Counted from the stretch's first letter, positions 24,932 through 31,472 are shown. The stretch is 64,000 nt of DNA from Bradyrhizobium symbiodeficiens (GCF_002266465.3 NZ_CP029427.2:3598501-3662500), one strand, 5' to 3'. Notes: a model not told the origin generated them from the sequence alone. Program-made: numbers and translations.

Positions 24932-25022
24932 CGTAGGATGGGTAGAGCACTTGCGATACCCATCATATTTCGTCGCGCAACAAGGTCCTCGATGGGTTTC
25001 GCTTCGCACAACCCATCCTACG
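24932..25022. repeat. inverted repeat element with TAGGATGGGT arms
   Basis: The 12-base arm CGTAGGATGGGT (24932-24943) recurs inverted as ACCCATCCTACG (25011-25022), enclosing inner inverted pieces (GATACCCATC ... GATGGGTTTCG). This type of CGTAGGATGGGT element is found repeatedly in alphaproteobacterial intergenic regions and looks like a small non-autonomous palindromic repeat. Confidence 0.75.
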
Positions 25023-25095
25023 CGCTCATTCGATTTACGAGTTACGGCGAGGGCTGTCCCCGTAATTGAAGTCGCAGCCCATGCGGCTTGCAGGC

Positions 25096-25388
25096 TCAAT
25101 CTTCCGGAAGCTCATCGGGCCATTGCTGGGCGCCGTGCAGGATGCGCAATATCCGGATCAAGCTTCCGTTACGGTATAGGCCGCGACATACGGTGTGCCG
25201 ACAATGACGAGCTCGCGTGTGCCGGCGACACGGCCGGGACGCCCACTTTCCGGAAACTCGACAAGTCGACGCGCAGCCGCGGCGATACGTTCGTCGAGCG
25301 CGATGGCCGCCCGAGGATTTTCGGCCTCGATGTGAGTGAAGATGCCGTCGCGGTCCGACATCGCGAAGGCAGACCAGACGAGGTTCAC
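25096..25388 (-). pseudogene. ParE/RelE-family toxin gene broken by a frameshift
   Basis: The first 76 codons (ending GTPYVAAYTVTEA then TGA at 25158) encode a normal ParE/RelE toxin front. The expected C-terminal strand continues in another frame as LIRILRILHGAQQWPDELPED with its own stop at 25096. One missing base near 25157-25163 (in GAAGCTTGATCC) would restore a ~97-residue toxin. The C-terminal strand holds residues needed by this fold, so the product is probably inactive, unless the base is a sequencing error. The intact antitoxin gene overlaps its start by four bases. Confidence 0.8.
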
Positions 25389-25693
25389 GACTCCAGTTCA
25401 TCCGTTCTGCGTCGGGCCGCCGCGCGCCGCTCGGCGAAATGCGCGTCGGCCTGTTCGTCAGAGGTATCGGGCCGTGTGTCGTTCAACGCTTCCAGAACCT
25501 TCGCGCGAAACCAGGCGTCGTGAGCCTTGCTGTTCGTGACGAGTTCGAGCGGCAGCGCGCCCTCGTTGGCGGTCCGGGTCAGCAGGATGCGTACCGCGTC
25601 CGATACCGTCAGCCCCATACCCTCAAGCACAGCAGATGCGCGATCACGGACTTTCGCGTCGATGCGGGTCTGGACAAGGGCATTTGCGGCCAT
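25385..25693 (-). CDS. RelB/DinJ family antitoxin
   Basis: A 102-residue protein with a ribbon-helix-helix N-terminus (LVQTRIDAKVRDRASAVLEGMGLTVSDAVRILLTRTANEG), as in RelB/DinJ, and an acidic-to-basic C-terminal tail that would wrap the toxin. The ATG at 25693 is supported by AGGAGG nine bases upstream. It overlaps the ParE-like toxin gene (ATGA), the usual antitoxin-first operon. It would repress its own promoter and neutralise the toxin, whose gene is now frameshifted. Confidence 0.92.
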   Translation of the reverse strand: MAANALVQTRIDAKVRDRASAVLEGMGLTVSDAVRILLTRTANEGALPLELVTNSKAHDAWFRAKVLEALNDTRPDTSDEQADAHFAERRAAARRRTDELES

Positions 25694-26146
25694 AGGCGCC
25701 TCCTGGGATCCTCGACGGCAATGTAATTCAATCGAATGACAAGCGCAAGGGCGGGCGGTCATCATGGCGTGGGGATCGACCCCAATTACGGAATTACGAA
25801 TTGCCAGAGCGCTCACCGCGTTGCGTCATTCGATTGCTCGCGGAGACAACAAGCAATGCCCCGAAGCCGGGGAGTCGTTGGAGACAAGGGCTCAGGACGA
25901 CATCGCAAAACGAGAAAAACGCGATGAGTTCGAACGATGCCAAAGCAAAAGCACCAAGCTGGAAAAGCCGGCAAGGGCGGCTTCGTCCGCAGAAGAATAC
26001 CGGCTTACGATCGTGCGCAGCTACCGCAAGGGTTTTGCGTGATCGCCTGTACATGCGGTTGACGATCCCAACACCTGGTAGTGACCCGCGGACGTATTTA
26101 ATCCGATGTCACTGAACTCCGGTGAGGACAGGCGCGACTCATTCGT
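25694..26146. other. intergenic stretch without clear gene
   Basis: About 450 bases. One open frame (25764-26042) has an Ala/Lys/Glu-rich helical part (AQDDIAKREKRDEFERCQ) but no ribosome site and no homology that I can recognise. The promoter of the antitoxin-toxin pair must lie near 25700-25780. Confidence 0.4.
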
Positions 26147-26311
26147 ATGCTCCAGGCCTTGATCAGCGCTATCGTGGATATGCTCCTGTCTGCCGCATGG
26201 AGCGCAATCGTCAGGTTCTTCGGCCTGGAAAGCGTCGTCGAGATCGTGACCGCGATCTTCGGCCTTGGCTGTATCGTGATCGGTTTTGCGGTCTTGTTGT
26301 TGGGGCACTGA
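26147..26311 (+). CDS. small membrane protein, 54 aa
   Basis: A 54-residue frame with an amphipathic first half (LISAIVDMLLSAAWSAIVRFFGLESVVE) and a membrane helix (IVTAIFGLGCIVIGFAVLLLG). The composition is characteristic of unnamed Bradyrhizobium inner-membrane peptides. The nearest purine-rich site (GGTGAGGA) is about 20 bases upstream, so the start is not certain. Confidence 0.6.
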   Translation: MLQALISAIVDMLLSAAWSAIVRFFGLESVVEIVTAIFGLGCIVIGFAVLLLGH

Positions 26312-26487
26312 CGAGCGCGGGTCGTAAGGCATCGCGACAGGCGAGCTTCTCGCCTCGTTGATCCTGGGATGCGGTTGCCTTGTCTCGCGACTCGAACGGC
26401 AACGCCGTCTGAAGCGTCGGCATGAGACGACCGCGCCGTTCTGTGGAGAACGACGCGGCCGGAACGTGAGCCGGGCAGGACGCCGGC

Positions 26488-26760
26488 TTACTTCATGTTG
26501 CTGCGGGTCTTCGTGCCGCCCTGGTCGCTGCCCGGGCCTGAGCCGCCCTGGCCGGAGGCGTCGGGCTTCACCATTCCACCCTTGTTCATGCCGTCATTGC
26601 TCATGCCGGTCGTGCTGTTGTGCATCGAGCCCTTGTCCGTGTTGGTCATGCCGGGTTTCTGCATGTTGTTGGACTGCGGCGCAGGACCGGTTCCGCTCTG
26701 CGCAAAAGCAGAGCCGCACATCAGACCGAGGGCGGCGGTAGCGATCATGAACTTCTTCAT
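26488..26760 (-). CDS. small secreted Met/Gly/Asn-rich protein
   Basis: A 90-residue protein with a Sec signal peptide (MKKFMIATAALGLMCGSAFA, cut before QSGTG). The mature part is disordered-looking, with repeats of the kind N-x-M-x-K-P/G-G-M (QKPGMTNTDKGSM, MSNDGMNKGGM), related in style to MxKDx-repeat proteins. AGGAG lies eight bases before the ATG and a GGAAC-N16-AGTT promoter upstream, suggesting general-stress control. Confidence 0.82.
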   Translation of the reverse strand: MKKFMIATAALGLMCGSAFAQSGTGPAPQSNNMQKPGMTNTDKGSMHNSTTGMSNDGMNKGGMVKPDASGQGGSGPGSDQGGTKTRSNMK

Positions 26761-26787
26761 TGTGAACTCCTGTTGCTTGCATGAACC

Positions 26788-26812
26788 AACTGGAGGGCGG
26801 AAGTCCTGTTCC
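26788..26812 (-). promoter_or_regulatory. probable EcfG-type stress promoter
   Basis: On the minus strand GGAAC (26812-26808), a 16-base spacer and AGTT (26791-26788) match the EcfG consensus in eight of nine fixed positions, about 28 bases before the ATG of the Met-rich secreted protein. Confidence 0.5.
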
Positions 26813-26934
26813 TAAATCGGGCCATCGAGGGGAAAGTTATTTCTGAAGAGGGTTCCAGCTCGGGCGCGATGCGATGAGGATGAATCGTCATCGCGCTGAG
26901 ATGTCGTTGATGCGAAATCCGCGTGCGAACGCGT

Positions 26935-26966
26935 TTCGCGTTCGTACGAGTTCGCGTTCGTACGAG
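26935..26966. repeat. short tandem duplication
   Basis: The 16-base unit TTCGCGTTCGTACGAG occurs twice head to tail. It lies in the non-coding gap between two minus-strand genes; role unknown. Confidence 0.75.
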
Positions 26967-26998
26967 GAAGACGGCGGCTCGCTTTCTTGGGATGCAGC

Positions 26999-27301
26999 TT
27001 AGGCCGCAATCCGTTGCTCGACCGGGGCCGTCAGCAGCTTGAGCGCCTGGGCGTGTTGCAGGTCGGGGACTGCGATCGCCGTATGGCTGTAGACCGCATG
27101 GGTCCTCGAGTTTGCAATCGTGTCCAGGATCTGGCTGCCCTTGATGACATGAAGGCCCATGCCTTCCTCGGTGGGGAAGATCGCCAGCACCACGTCATAG
27201 GCCGCGATGACGGCTCTGAGCGCTTCGGCCTTGTCCTCGGCGACGTCGACGAAGACACGAACATCAGCCGCGAGTTCACGCAGCTCTTCAAAATCCAGCA
27301 C
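26999..27301 (-). CDS. hypothetical protein, 100 aa
   Basis: A soluble alpha/beta-looking protein (FEELRELAADVRVFVDVAEDKAEALRAVIAAYDVVLAIFPTEEGMGLHVIKGSQILDTIANS) with regular alternation and no signal peptide. The GTG at 27301 with GGAG upstream is preferred to a TTG at 27322. No known domain is recognised; the alternation recalls small nucleotide-like or ACT-like folds, but this is only a guess. Confidence 0.65.
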   Translation of the reverse strand: MLDFEELRELAADVRVFVDVAEDKAEALRAVIAAYDVVLAIFPTEEGMGLHVIKGSQILDTIANSRTHAVYSHTAIAVPDLQHAQALKLLTAPVEQRIAA

Positions 27302-27413
27302 TGTGGGGTTACTCCAACGCAACGAGACTGAATGGAGCTTGGCGGCGTTGGGTTACTGAAGTGTCAACAAGGCGTGCCGGGCCACAGGTTTCACGACGAG
27401 GTGACTTCAGGCT

Positions 27414-27905
27414 CTAGCGCTTTACTTCCTTGTTGCGAAGCCGCGCCTCGGCGGCCTCGTCGACGAGGTTCAAGGCGAGGCCGTCATAGCTCAGCTTGAG
27501 CCCGCGGCCGACGATCCATGTCCATCCCTCGCGCTCCCTGATGGCTTCCGCGTTGAACTGGTCGGAGATCGATTTGACGGCAGCGTCCTGTGCCCCCGGA
27601 TTGTTCAACTCCGCCTTGACCCGCCAGATTTTGTGCCTGGCGTCGGTCTCGTCGCTGTCGACCGAAACCTTGGCGCCGTTGATGTCGCAGTCGAAGGTGT
27701 AGGAGTCGTGGCCTCGGCGGCAGAGATAGCGGCGTTGACTGACGAGCTTGCTGGTCTCGTCGAATGTCATTCCGGGCGAAAAGCCGAAGATGTCGGATTT
27801 TTTCACCAGGGCGAGGGAGGCAGGCTTCAGGAAGCTGGGCTGGATCGCAACGAGGGCTGCGACGGCAACGACGATCAAGCCTGCGATGACGATAGCGACC
27901 TTCAT
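27414..27905 (-). CDS. membrane-anchored hypothetical protein
   Basis: A 163-residue protein with an N-terminal anchor or signal (KVAIVIAGLIVVAVAALVAIQP) and a periplasmic domain (DIFGFSPGMTFDETSKLVSQRRYLCRRGHDSYTFDCDINGAKVSVD) containing two Cys that could pair. FGFSPGMTFDE recalls small periplasmic domains of the SmpA/BamE-like build, but I cannot assign it. The ATG at 27905 has AAGGGG upstream. Confidence 0.75.
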   Translation of the reverse strand: MKVAIVIAGLIVVAVAALVAIQPSFLKPASLALVKKSDIFGFSPGMTFDETSKLVSQRRYLCRRGHDSYTFDCDINGAKVSVDSDETDARHKIWRVKAELNNPGAQDAAVKSISDQFNAEAIREREGWTWIVGRGLKLSYDGLALNLVDEAAEARLRNKEVKR

Positions 27906-28255
27906 GAACACCCCTTGGAAAACTTTCAGACCATTACAGGCAGAAGGAGCGTTCTGCCATGACCCAAAAGCGAAAACCCCGCCTGGGGGAAGCGGGGCTT
28001 TCTGGTGGGGTGAAGCTTGGGGACTTCAATGATATGACGCGCCAGCTGCAAAATGGTTCAAAGGGAAATTGCGTGTCCCTGCGGCACCTTGCACAGGAAG
28101 TCGGGAACCCCGCAGAAGCCCTGCTTGCGTTTTTGCCCTTGATAGGCTCTAAGCCCGTCACTTCATGACCTCGGGCATGAATCAGAAGCGCGCCTCCGCG
28201 GTCCGGCCGCGTCACAACAGAGTATTCGCGCGCACCCCTTCAAAGGAATTCAGAC
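27906..28255. other. intergenic region upstream of the HU gene
   Basis: About 350 bases. It holds a GGCAGAA...TTCTGCC hairpin (27941-27960 region) and a GC hairpin AACCCCGC...GCGGGGCTT (about 27975-28001) with TTTTCGCTTTT following on the minus strand. One open frame (27959-28168, 69 codons) crosses these hairpins and has no ribosome site, so I do not call it a gene. The HU promoter must be in the right half. Confidence 0.4.
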
Positions 28256-28552
28256 ATGGCGAAGATGACGAAGACCCAATTGATTGATGCAATTGCCGAG
28301 GGCACGCAGCTTTCGAAGAACGACGTGAAGTCTGTGATCGAGTACATGGCCACGGTCGGCTACAAGGAGCTCAACGAGTCCGGTGAGTTCGTCATTCCCG
28401 GCTTCGCGAAGATGTCGGTCGTGAACAAGCCGGCGACCGAAGCCCGCATGGGCGTCAATCCCTTCACCAAGGAGCCGATGCAGTTCGCGGCCAAGCCCGC
28501 CAGCAAGTCGGTGAAGGCTTCGCCGCTGAAGGTCGCCAAGGACGCCGTCTAA
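28256..28552 (+). CDS. hup: HU family DNA-binding protein
   Basis: A 98-residue histone-like protein. The HU fold is plain: helices KTQLIDAIAEGTQLSKNDVKSVIEYMATVGYKELN, the strand GEFVIPGFAKMSVV and the DNA-binding arm KPATEARMGVNPFTKEPMQFAAKPASKSVKASPLK. It lacks the usual GRNPRTG start of the arm (ARMGVNPFTKE instead), as in the alphaproteobacterial branch. It probably dimerises and bends DNA. It is a single gene in a gene-poor area. Confidence 0.95.
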   Translation: MAKMTKTQLIDAIAEGTQLSKNDVKSVIEYMATVGYKELNESGEFVIPGFAKMSVVNKPATEARMGVNPFTKEPMQFAAKPASKSVKASPLKVAKDAV

Positions 28553-28709
28553 GGCGCCGGCGATATCGTTGCGGCCGGGTGATGCCGCAACGCGAGGACT
28601 GAAGACAAGACGGTGCTCGGCGATTGCGGTCCCGAACATCACCATGACGATCGGGACGAACCGCAGAGCCCGCCGCGCCATTCCAGCCCGACACGGCTCG
28701 AAAGAAAAA

Positions 28710-28729
28710 CCCCGCGCTTTCGCACGGGG
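28710..28729 (-). terminator. minus-strand terminator hairpin
   Basis: CCCCG...CGGGG with an inner CG-CTTT-CG loop; on the minus strand it is followed by GTTTTTCTTTC. No minus-strand protein gene lies upstream, so it would end a non-coding transcript such as a long form of the candidate small RNA at 28803-28880. Confidence 0.55.
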
Positions 28730-28802
28730 CTCTTCGGGCTGACGGCGTTGGGATTTTCAGCGCCTGGCCGCCAGCCTTATTACTAACTTAAAGTTGAAAA
28801 CC

Positions 28803-28880
28803 CAAAAAGCAACAGCGCCGCGATGACGGAATATGTTCGTCCACCGCGGCGCTGCGATATGACTGGGCGCTGAAATCCCC
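28803..28880 (-). ncRNA. candidate small RNA, copy 1 of a two-copy family
   Basis: On the minus strand the predicted RNA starts GGGGATTTCAGCGCCCA, has a ten-base GC stem (CAGCGCCGCG / CGCGGCGCTG) with ATATTCCG in the loop region, then TTGCTTTTTGGG, an intrinsic-terminator layout. A second locus at 34902 on the plus strand has the same 5' sequence, an equivalent hairpin with the same loop motif and T-run, and the same upstream GAACCTT block, 27 bases from TGGGG in both. Such conservation over promoter, 5' end, loop and terminator, without any reading frame, fits a small RNA. Confidence 0.68.
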
Positions 28881-28959
28881 AGCTTCCATGGGTCCACGGG
28901 GCGTTGAAAAGGTTCAATGCGACATGCCGGGAAATCGCGCGCCGGGGACTAGACTTTTT

Positions 28960-28974
28960 GTTCCTATTTTGTTC
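28960..28974 (+). promoter_or_regulatory. SOS box (alphaproteobacterial LexA site)
   Basis: GTTC-CTATTTT-GTTC matches exactly the GTTC-N7-GTTC operator bound by LexA in alphaproteobacteria. It lies 36 bases before the ATG of a 45-codon gene that has a strong ribosome site, so that gene should be DNA-damage inducible. Confidence 0.82.
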
Positions 28975-29010
28975 TAGTGAGCCACCTTAGGACCGCTTGG
29001 GAGGTGACTC

Positions 29011-29148
29011 ATGACCGTCGAAAAGCAGCGCGAAGTGATCAGGCTCTGGAACGAGCTCCGGAAGCTCGAGGGCCCGGCAGCGGAAGAGCTGCGCATCCAG
29101 ATCCTGGAATGCTTTTCGGAGAAGAGCAGAGCGAAGCGGGCGGCTTGA
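29011..29148 (+). CDS. SOS-controlled 45-aa helical protein
   Basis: A 45-residue protein starting MTVEKQREVIRLWNELRKLEG, predicted to be two amphipathic helices with a basic end (KSRAKRAA) and no membrane segment. The ribosome site GGGAGGTGA lies six bases from the ATG. A perfect LexA box just upstream places it in the SOS regulon. Small SOS proteins in alphaproteobacteria (SidA, DidA of Caulobacter) block cell division, but those are membrane proteins, so this one would differ. No family is recognised. Confidence 0.75.
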   Translation: MTVEKQREVIRLWNELRKLEGPAAEELRIQILECFSEKSRAKRAA

Positions 29149-29322
29149 CCTGCGCCGGTGGACGCCGACGACATCGGGCACACGGCAAGTGCGGCCTCAA
29201 TCGGACCGCTCGCGCTTGATCGGACGGTTGTCGCAGCCGCAACGGGGCGAGCATTTTGAAGGTCGCCTTGGTGGGGCGGCGCTGCGGCGCAAGCATTCGC
29301 CGCTGATGCTTCAGGAACGAAG

Positions 29323-29523
29323 ATGTGCCGTCAGCGTTCGGCCTGCATGACATGCCCGCGATGCGCCAAGCCGATGATGGCGACTTCCACCAACAGCTTT
29401 CGATGCGAACCTTGCCGTGAGATCGTCATCGTGTTCGCGGTCGTCTCGAAATTCCTGCCGCCGAAGATTGTGCCGAGTGCCGCCGCTCAAGAGATCGCGG
29501 CGCGCGCTTTCATCGATCGTTAG
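29323..29523 (+). CDS. possible zinc-ribbon protein, 66 aa
   Basis: A short protein with CPRCAKPMM and CEPC spaced by about 15 residues, a CxxC...CxxC zinc-ribbon pattern near the N-terminus, followed by a hydrophobic stretch (IVIVFAVVSKFLPPK). An AGGAAC site precedes the ATG. Its stop codon lies inside the first copy of a 78-base repeat. Function unknown; the Cys pattern is the main support. Confidence 0.55.
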   Translation: MCRQRSACMTCPRCAKPMMATSTNSFRCEPCREIVIVFAVVSKFLPPKIVPSAAAQEIAARAFIDR

Positions 29524-29595
29524 GAATCGATTCGCGCTGATTTTTCCGACTCCGATTCGTTCTTCGAGAACGAAATGGAGTCGGATGCAGAACAT
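29519..29595 (+). repeat. dispersed 78-base hairpin repeat, copy 1
   Basis: The unit runs from GTTAGGAAT to GCAGAACA and centres on a long palindrome (29546-29584: CCGACTCC ... GGAGTCGG around TTCGTTCTTCGAGAACGAA). It shares 25 contiguous bases with copy 2 at 29879-29957 and weaker similarity with copy 3 at 53827-53904. All three lie at or just after the 3' end of a short plus-strand gene. Confidence 0.78.
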
Positions 29596-29706
29596 GTTGT
29601 GCCTGCCGGCGGCGACGGTGTCGCGCGTATCATAACGAGACAGCGTGATGCTTCGCACAGTCGCGTCCTCGCCTCCTCCGTAAGCGGTGAGGCGAGGGAG
29701 AGCGAC

Positions 29707-29853
29707 ATGAATGCGTGCTGGTTTCTCGCCGAGATCGCGAAAGTGTTCTGGTACGATCGGCACCCGCGCTTGCGCAAAGGCAAGCCGTCGGTGCCGCAAG
29801 TGCCGCCACCGGGATCGAAATCTCCCGATGCATCGTCTCCCGACGCGACGTGA
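29707..29853 (+). CDS. possible 48-aa protein
   Basis: A short frame with a very good GAGGGAGAG ribosome site before the ATG. It begins MNACWFLAEIAKVFWYDRH and ends in a Pro/Ser-rich tail (PSVPQVPPPGSKSPDASS). No domain is recognised. It lies between two copies of the 78-base repeat, so gene-repeat pairs may have been duplicated here. Confidence 0.5.
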   Translation: MNACWFLAEIAKVFWYDRHPRLRKGKPSVPQVPPPGSKSPDASSPDAT

Positions 29854-30174
29854 TCGGATCGTCGCGCACGCACGCTTTGTTAAGACCTGGTCCGCGCCGA
29901 TTTCTTCGATTCCGATTCGTTCTTCGAGAACGAAATGGTGTCGAAGCTGGAACAAAGCCAGTCGGGTGGAGCGCGGCAAGTCTCAGCTTCACGCAAGACC
30001 CATCGCTGCTCATCGATGGGAGACTTCCATCAATTCCTAACGAGAGTTTGCGCCGAAACCGATAACCCTATTCGGTTAGGTTAAAAGCCCAATCGCGTTG
30101 CGCCTGGCGCTCGTTGCGGTAGGTGTCTGGCAAGGACAAGCAAGAAACGACCTTTGCCAAGAAGCAATTTTGCC
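29854..30174. other. intergenic stretch with the second 78-base repeat
   Basis: About 320 bases. Apart from the repeat copy at 29879-29957 I see only a CGGTTAGGTTAA box near 30073, which also occurs near 35352. No gene. Confidence 0.45.
29879..29957 (+). repeat. dispersed 78-base hairpin repeat, copy 2
   Basis: Runs from GTTAAGACC to GGAACAAAG, with the palindrome TTCGATTCC...GGTGTCGAA (29905-29945) around the same TTCGTTCTTCGAGAACGAA core as copy 1. It begins about 25 bases after the stop of the 48-aa gene. Confidence 0.78.
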
Positions 30175-30372
30175 ATGACGCCTTTTTCAGAGCCGTCCTT
30201 TTACCAGGGCGACCGCCACACCTACCGGCGCGTCGCGATCGTCGGCACGCTGTTCTGTCTCGCTTTCGTGCTGATCAGCTTCTCGCTGCGGCCGCAGTTC
30301 GAGGACACGCGCGTCGCGGTCAAGGCCGACCGGCTGGTACGCACGGCGGGCCAGCCAGCGCACGCCAACTAG
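30175..30372 (+). CDS. small single-span membrane protein, 65 aa
   Basis: A protein starting MTPFSEPSFYQGDRHTYRR, then a membrane helix (VAIVGTLFCLAFVLISFSL) and a polar C-terminus (RPQFEDTRVAVKADRLVRTAGQ). Positive residues flank the cytoplasmic side. An AAGAAG site lies about 12 bases before the ATG. Function unknown; codon use and the clean helix support it. Confidence 0.7.
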   Translation: MTPFSEPSFYQGDRHTYRRVAIVGTLFCLAFVLISFSLRPQFEDTRVAVKADRLVRTAGQPAHAN

Positions 30373-30387
30373 AGCGCGACATGCCCG

Positions 30388-30513
30388 CTAGCGCCCGTCG
30401 CCACAGATATGCTCGTCGGTACGCACGGAGGCTGATGCTCCGCCGTGCGAGGCGAGCGCCACGAAGCCGGCATAGCCGGACAAATTGAGCAATACTTCCA
30501 GCCACACGGGCAT
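30388..30513 (-). CDS. micro-protein of 41 aa with one hydrophobic segment
   Basis: A frame starting MPVWLEVLLNLSGYAGFVALA, then a polar tail (SHGGASASVRTDEHICGDGR). An AAGAGG site lies eight bases before the ATG at 30513; an ATG eleven codons earlier lacks one. The V-W-L-E-V-L-L-N-x-x-GYAGF pattern is, as far as I recall, recurrent in Bradyrhizobium small proteins. It ends 15 bases from the convergent membrane protein gene. Confidence 0.6.
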   Translation of the reverse strand: MPVWLEVLLNLSGYAGFVALASHGGASASVRTDEHICGDGR

Positions 30514-30601
30514 GTCGGCCTCTTCTGATTTGCCTGAAGACGGCATCAACGGCCGCGCGCAATTCTGGTTTCATGCTCCTGTACGAAAACGCAAAGAGAA
30601 C

Positions 30602-30832
30602 TCAAAGCGGAGAGGAGGGGTCGAGCCGGCGGCCGAGGGTCGCGACGGATTCGCTCGACGGCTGTTGTTTCAGGAACTCGGCGATCGCCCGCGCCAGCTC
30701 GCCATCGCTCATCGGCGTCGGCGGCGGGTGCAGCGTGCCGACGCCGAAGTTGCGAACGATCTCGTCGTAGTGCCGATCGTCGGATCGGGGAACCAGCCTG
30801 CGGATACGGGCCAGCAAAGCGGATAACGGCAA
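30602..30832 (-). CDS. hypothetical protein, 76 aa
   Basis: A soluble helical protein (LSALLARIRRLVPRSDDRHYDEIVRNFGVG ... SDGELARAIAEFLKQQ). A TTG at 30832 with a strong GAGGAGGAG ribosome site is the likely start; no ATG is near. Regular charge patterns and codon bias support coding. No family is recognised. Confidence 0.58.
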   Translation of the reverse strand: MPLSALLARIRRLVPRSDDRHYDEIVRNFGVGTLHPPPTPMSDGELARAIAEFLKQQPSSESVATLGRRLDPSSPL

Positions 30833-31113
30833 ACTCTCCTCCTCGGTCGTTCGCCCCGCTGGCAGCAATCTTCGTCTGCTGCCATCTGCTCCCGTGAAAT
30901 TGAAAACCCCGCCGGCATCGCGGAGATGCTGACGGGGTCTCGGTGCCGTCGCCTCAACCGGATAGCGGAGGCTCACGCACTTGACGAGGCAATCCGCGGC
31001 CGGCGATTTGGTTCCGGCCGTATCGAATGTTTTTGTCCCGCCCGGTTCCGCGCCGCTGCGCAACCATCGCACGCGCTCGTCGTTATCTCGGCAAGACGCG
31101 AAGGAGGAGAAGC

Positions 31114-31404
31114 ATGAAGAAAACACTGGCAGTCCTGGCCACGGTTGCAGCCGTCGGCGTTACCGCGGTCGCGGCCCCTGTGCCTGCCGAAGCGCGCGGG
31201 CGCGGCATCGGCCCGGGCCTCGCATTCGGCCTTGCGGCCGGCGCGATCACCGCGGGCGCCGTCGCAGCGTCTCAGCCCTACGGATACGGATATGGCCCCC
31301 GCTACGGCTATTATGGCGGCCCCGGCTACTACGGACCGGGACCCTACGCCTATTACGGCGGCGGACCGTACTACCGGCACCATCACCATTGGCGCCATTG
31401 GTAG
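31114..31404 (+). CDS. small secreted Gly/Tyr/His-rich protein
   Basis: A 96-residue protein with a signal peptide (MKKTLAVLATVAAVGVTAVAAPVPAEA), a Gly/Ala glycine-zipper-like stretch (GPGLAFGLAAGAITAGAVAA) and a Tyr-Gly-rich low-complexity tail ending in a His cluster (YYRHHHHWRHW) that may bind metal. An AAGGAGGAGAA ribosome site precedes the ATG. A perfect intrinsic terminator follows. This architecture is common among Bradyrhizobium envelope proteins of unknown role. Confidence 0.88.
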   Translation: MKKTLAVLATVAAVGVTAVAAPVPAEARGRGIGPGLAFGLAAGAITAGAVAASQPYGYGYGPRYGYYGGPGYYGPGPYAYYGGGPYYRHHHHWRHW

Positions 31405-31418
31405 CCATTCTCAAACGA

Positions 31419-31448
31419 AAAGCCCGGAGCGATGCTCCGGGCTTTTTT
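31419..31448 (+). terminator. intrinsic terminator of the Gly/Tyr/His-rich gene
   Basis: AAAGCCCGGAGC / GCTCCGGGCTTT, a perfect 12-base stem with a three-base loop followed by T, 15 bases after the stop codon. Confidence 0.92.
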
Positions 31449-31472
31449 CATGCGCATTGATCGGGAGGCGTG

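Larger units (their letters stand above)
23935..25095. other. gene-poor accessory stretch
   Basis: About 1.16 kb without a convincing gene. GC content and codon bias drop between roughly 24200 and 25000, and no frame resembles a known family. It contains one possible 31-codon gene (24548-24643) and an inverted repeat (24932-25022). Next to a decayed toxin-antitoxin pair, it may be the remains of an acquired segment. Confidence 0.5.

Noticed and set aside
26935..26966. Repeated GTTC motifs as an SOS box
   Set aside because: The GTTC spacing is 6 or 2 bases, not 7, and there is no gene start nearby in the right orientation.
27959..28168. 69-codon frame upstream of the HU gene
   Set aside because: Crosses strong hairpins, has no ribosome site and no protein-like composition.
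29311..29979. 222-codon minus-strand frame with an internal duplication
   Set aside because: The duplicated HFVLEERIG segments are only the translation of the palindromic 78-base repeat copies.
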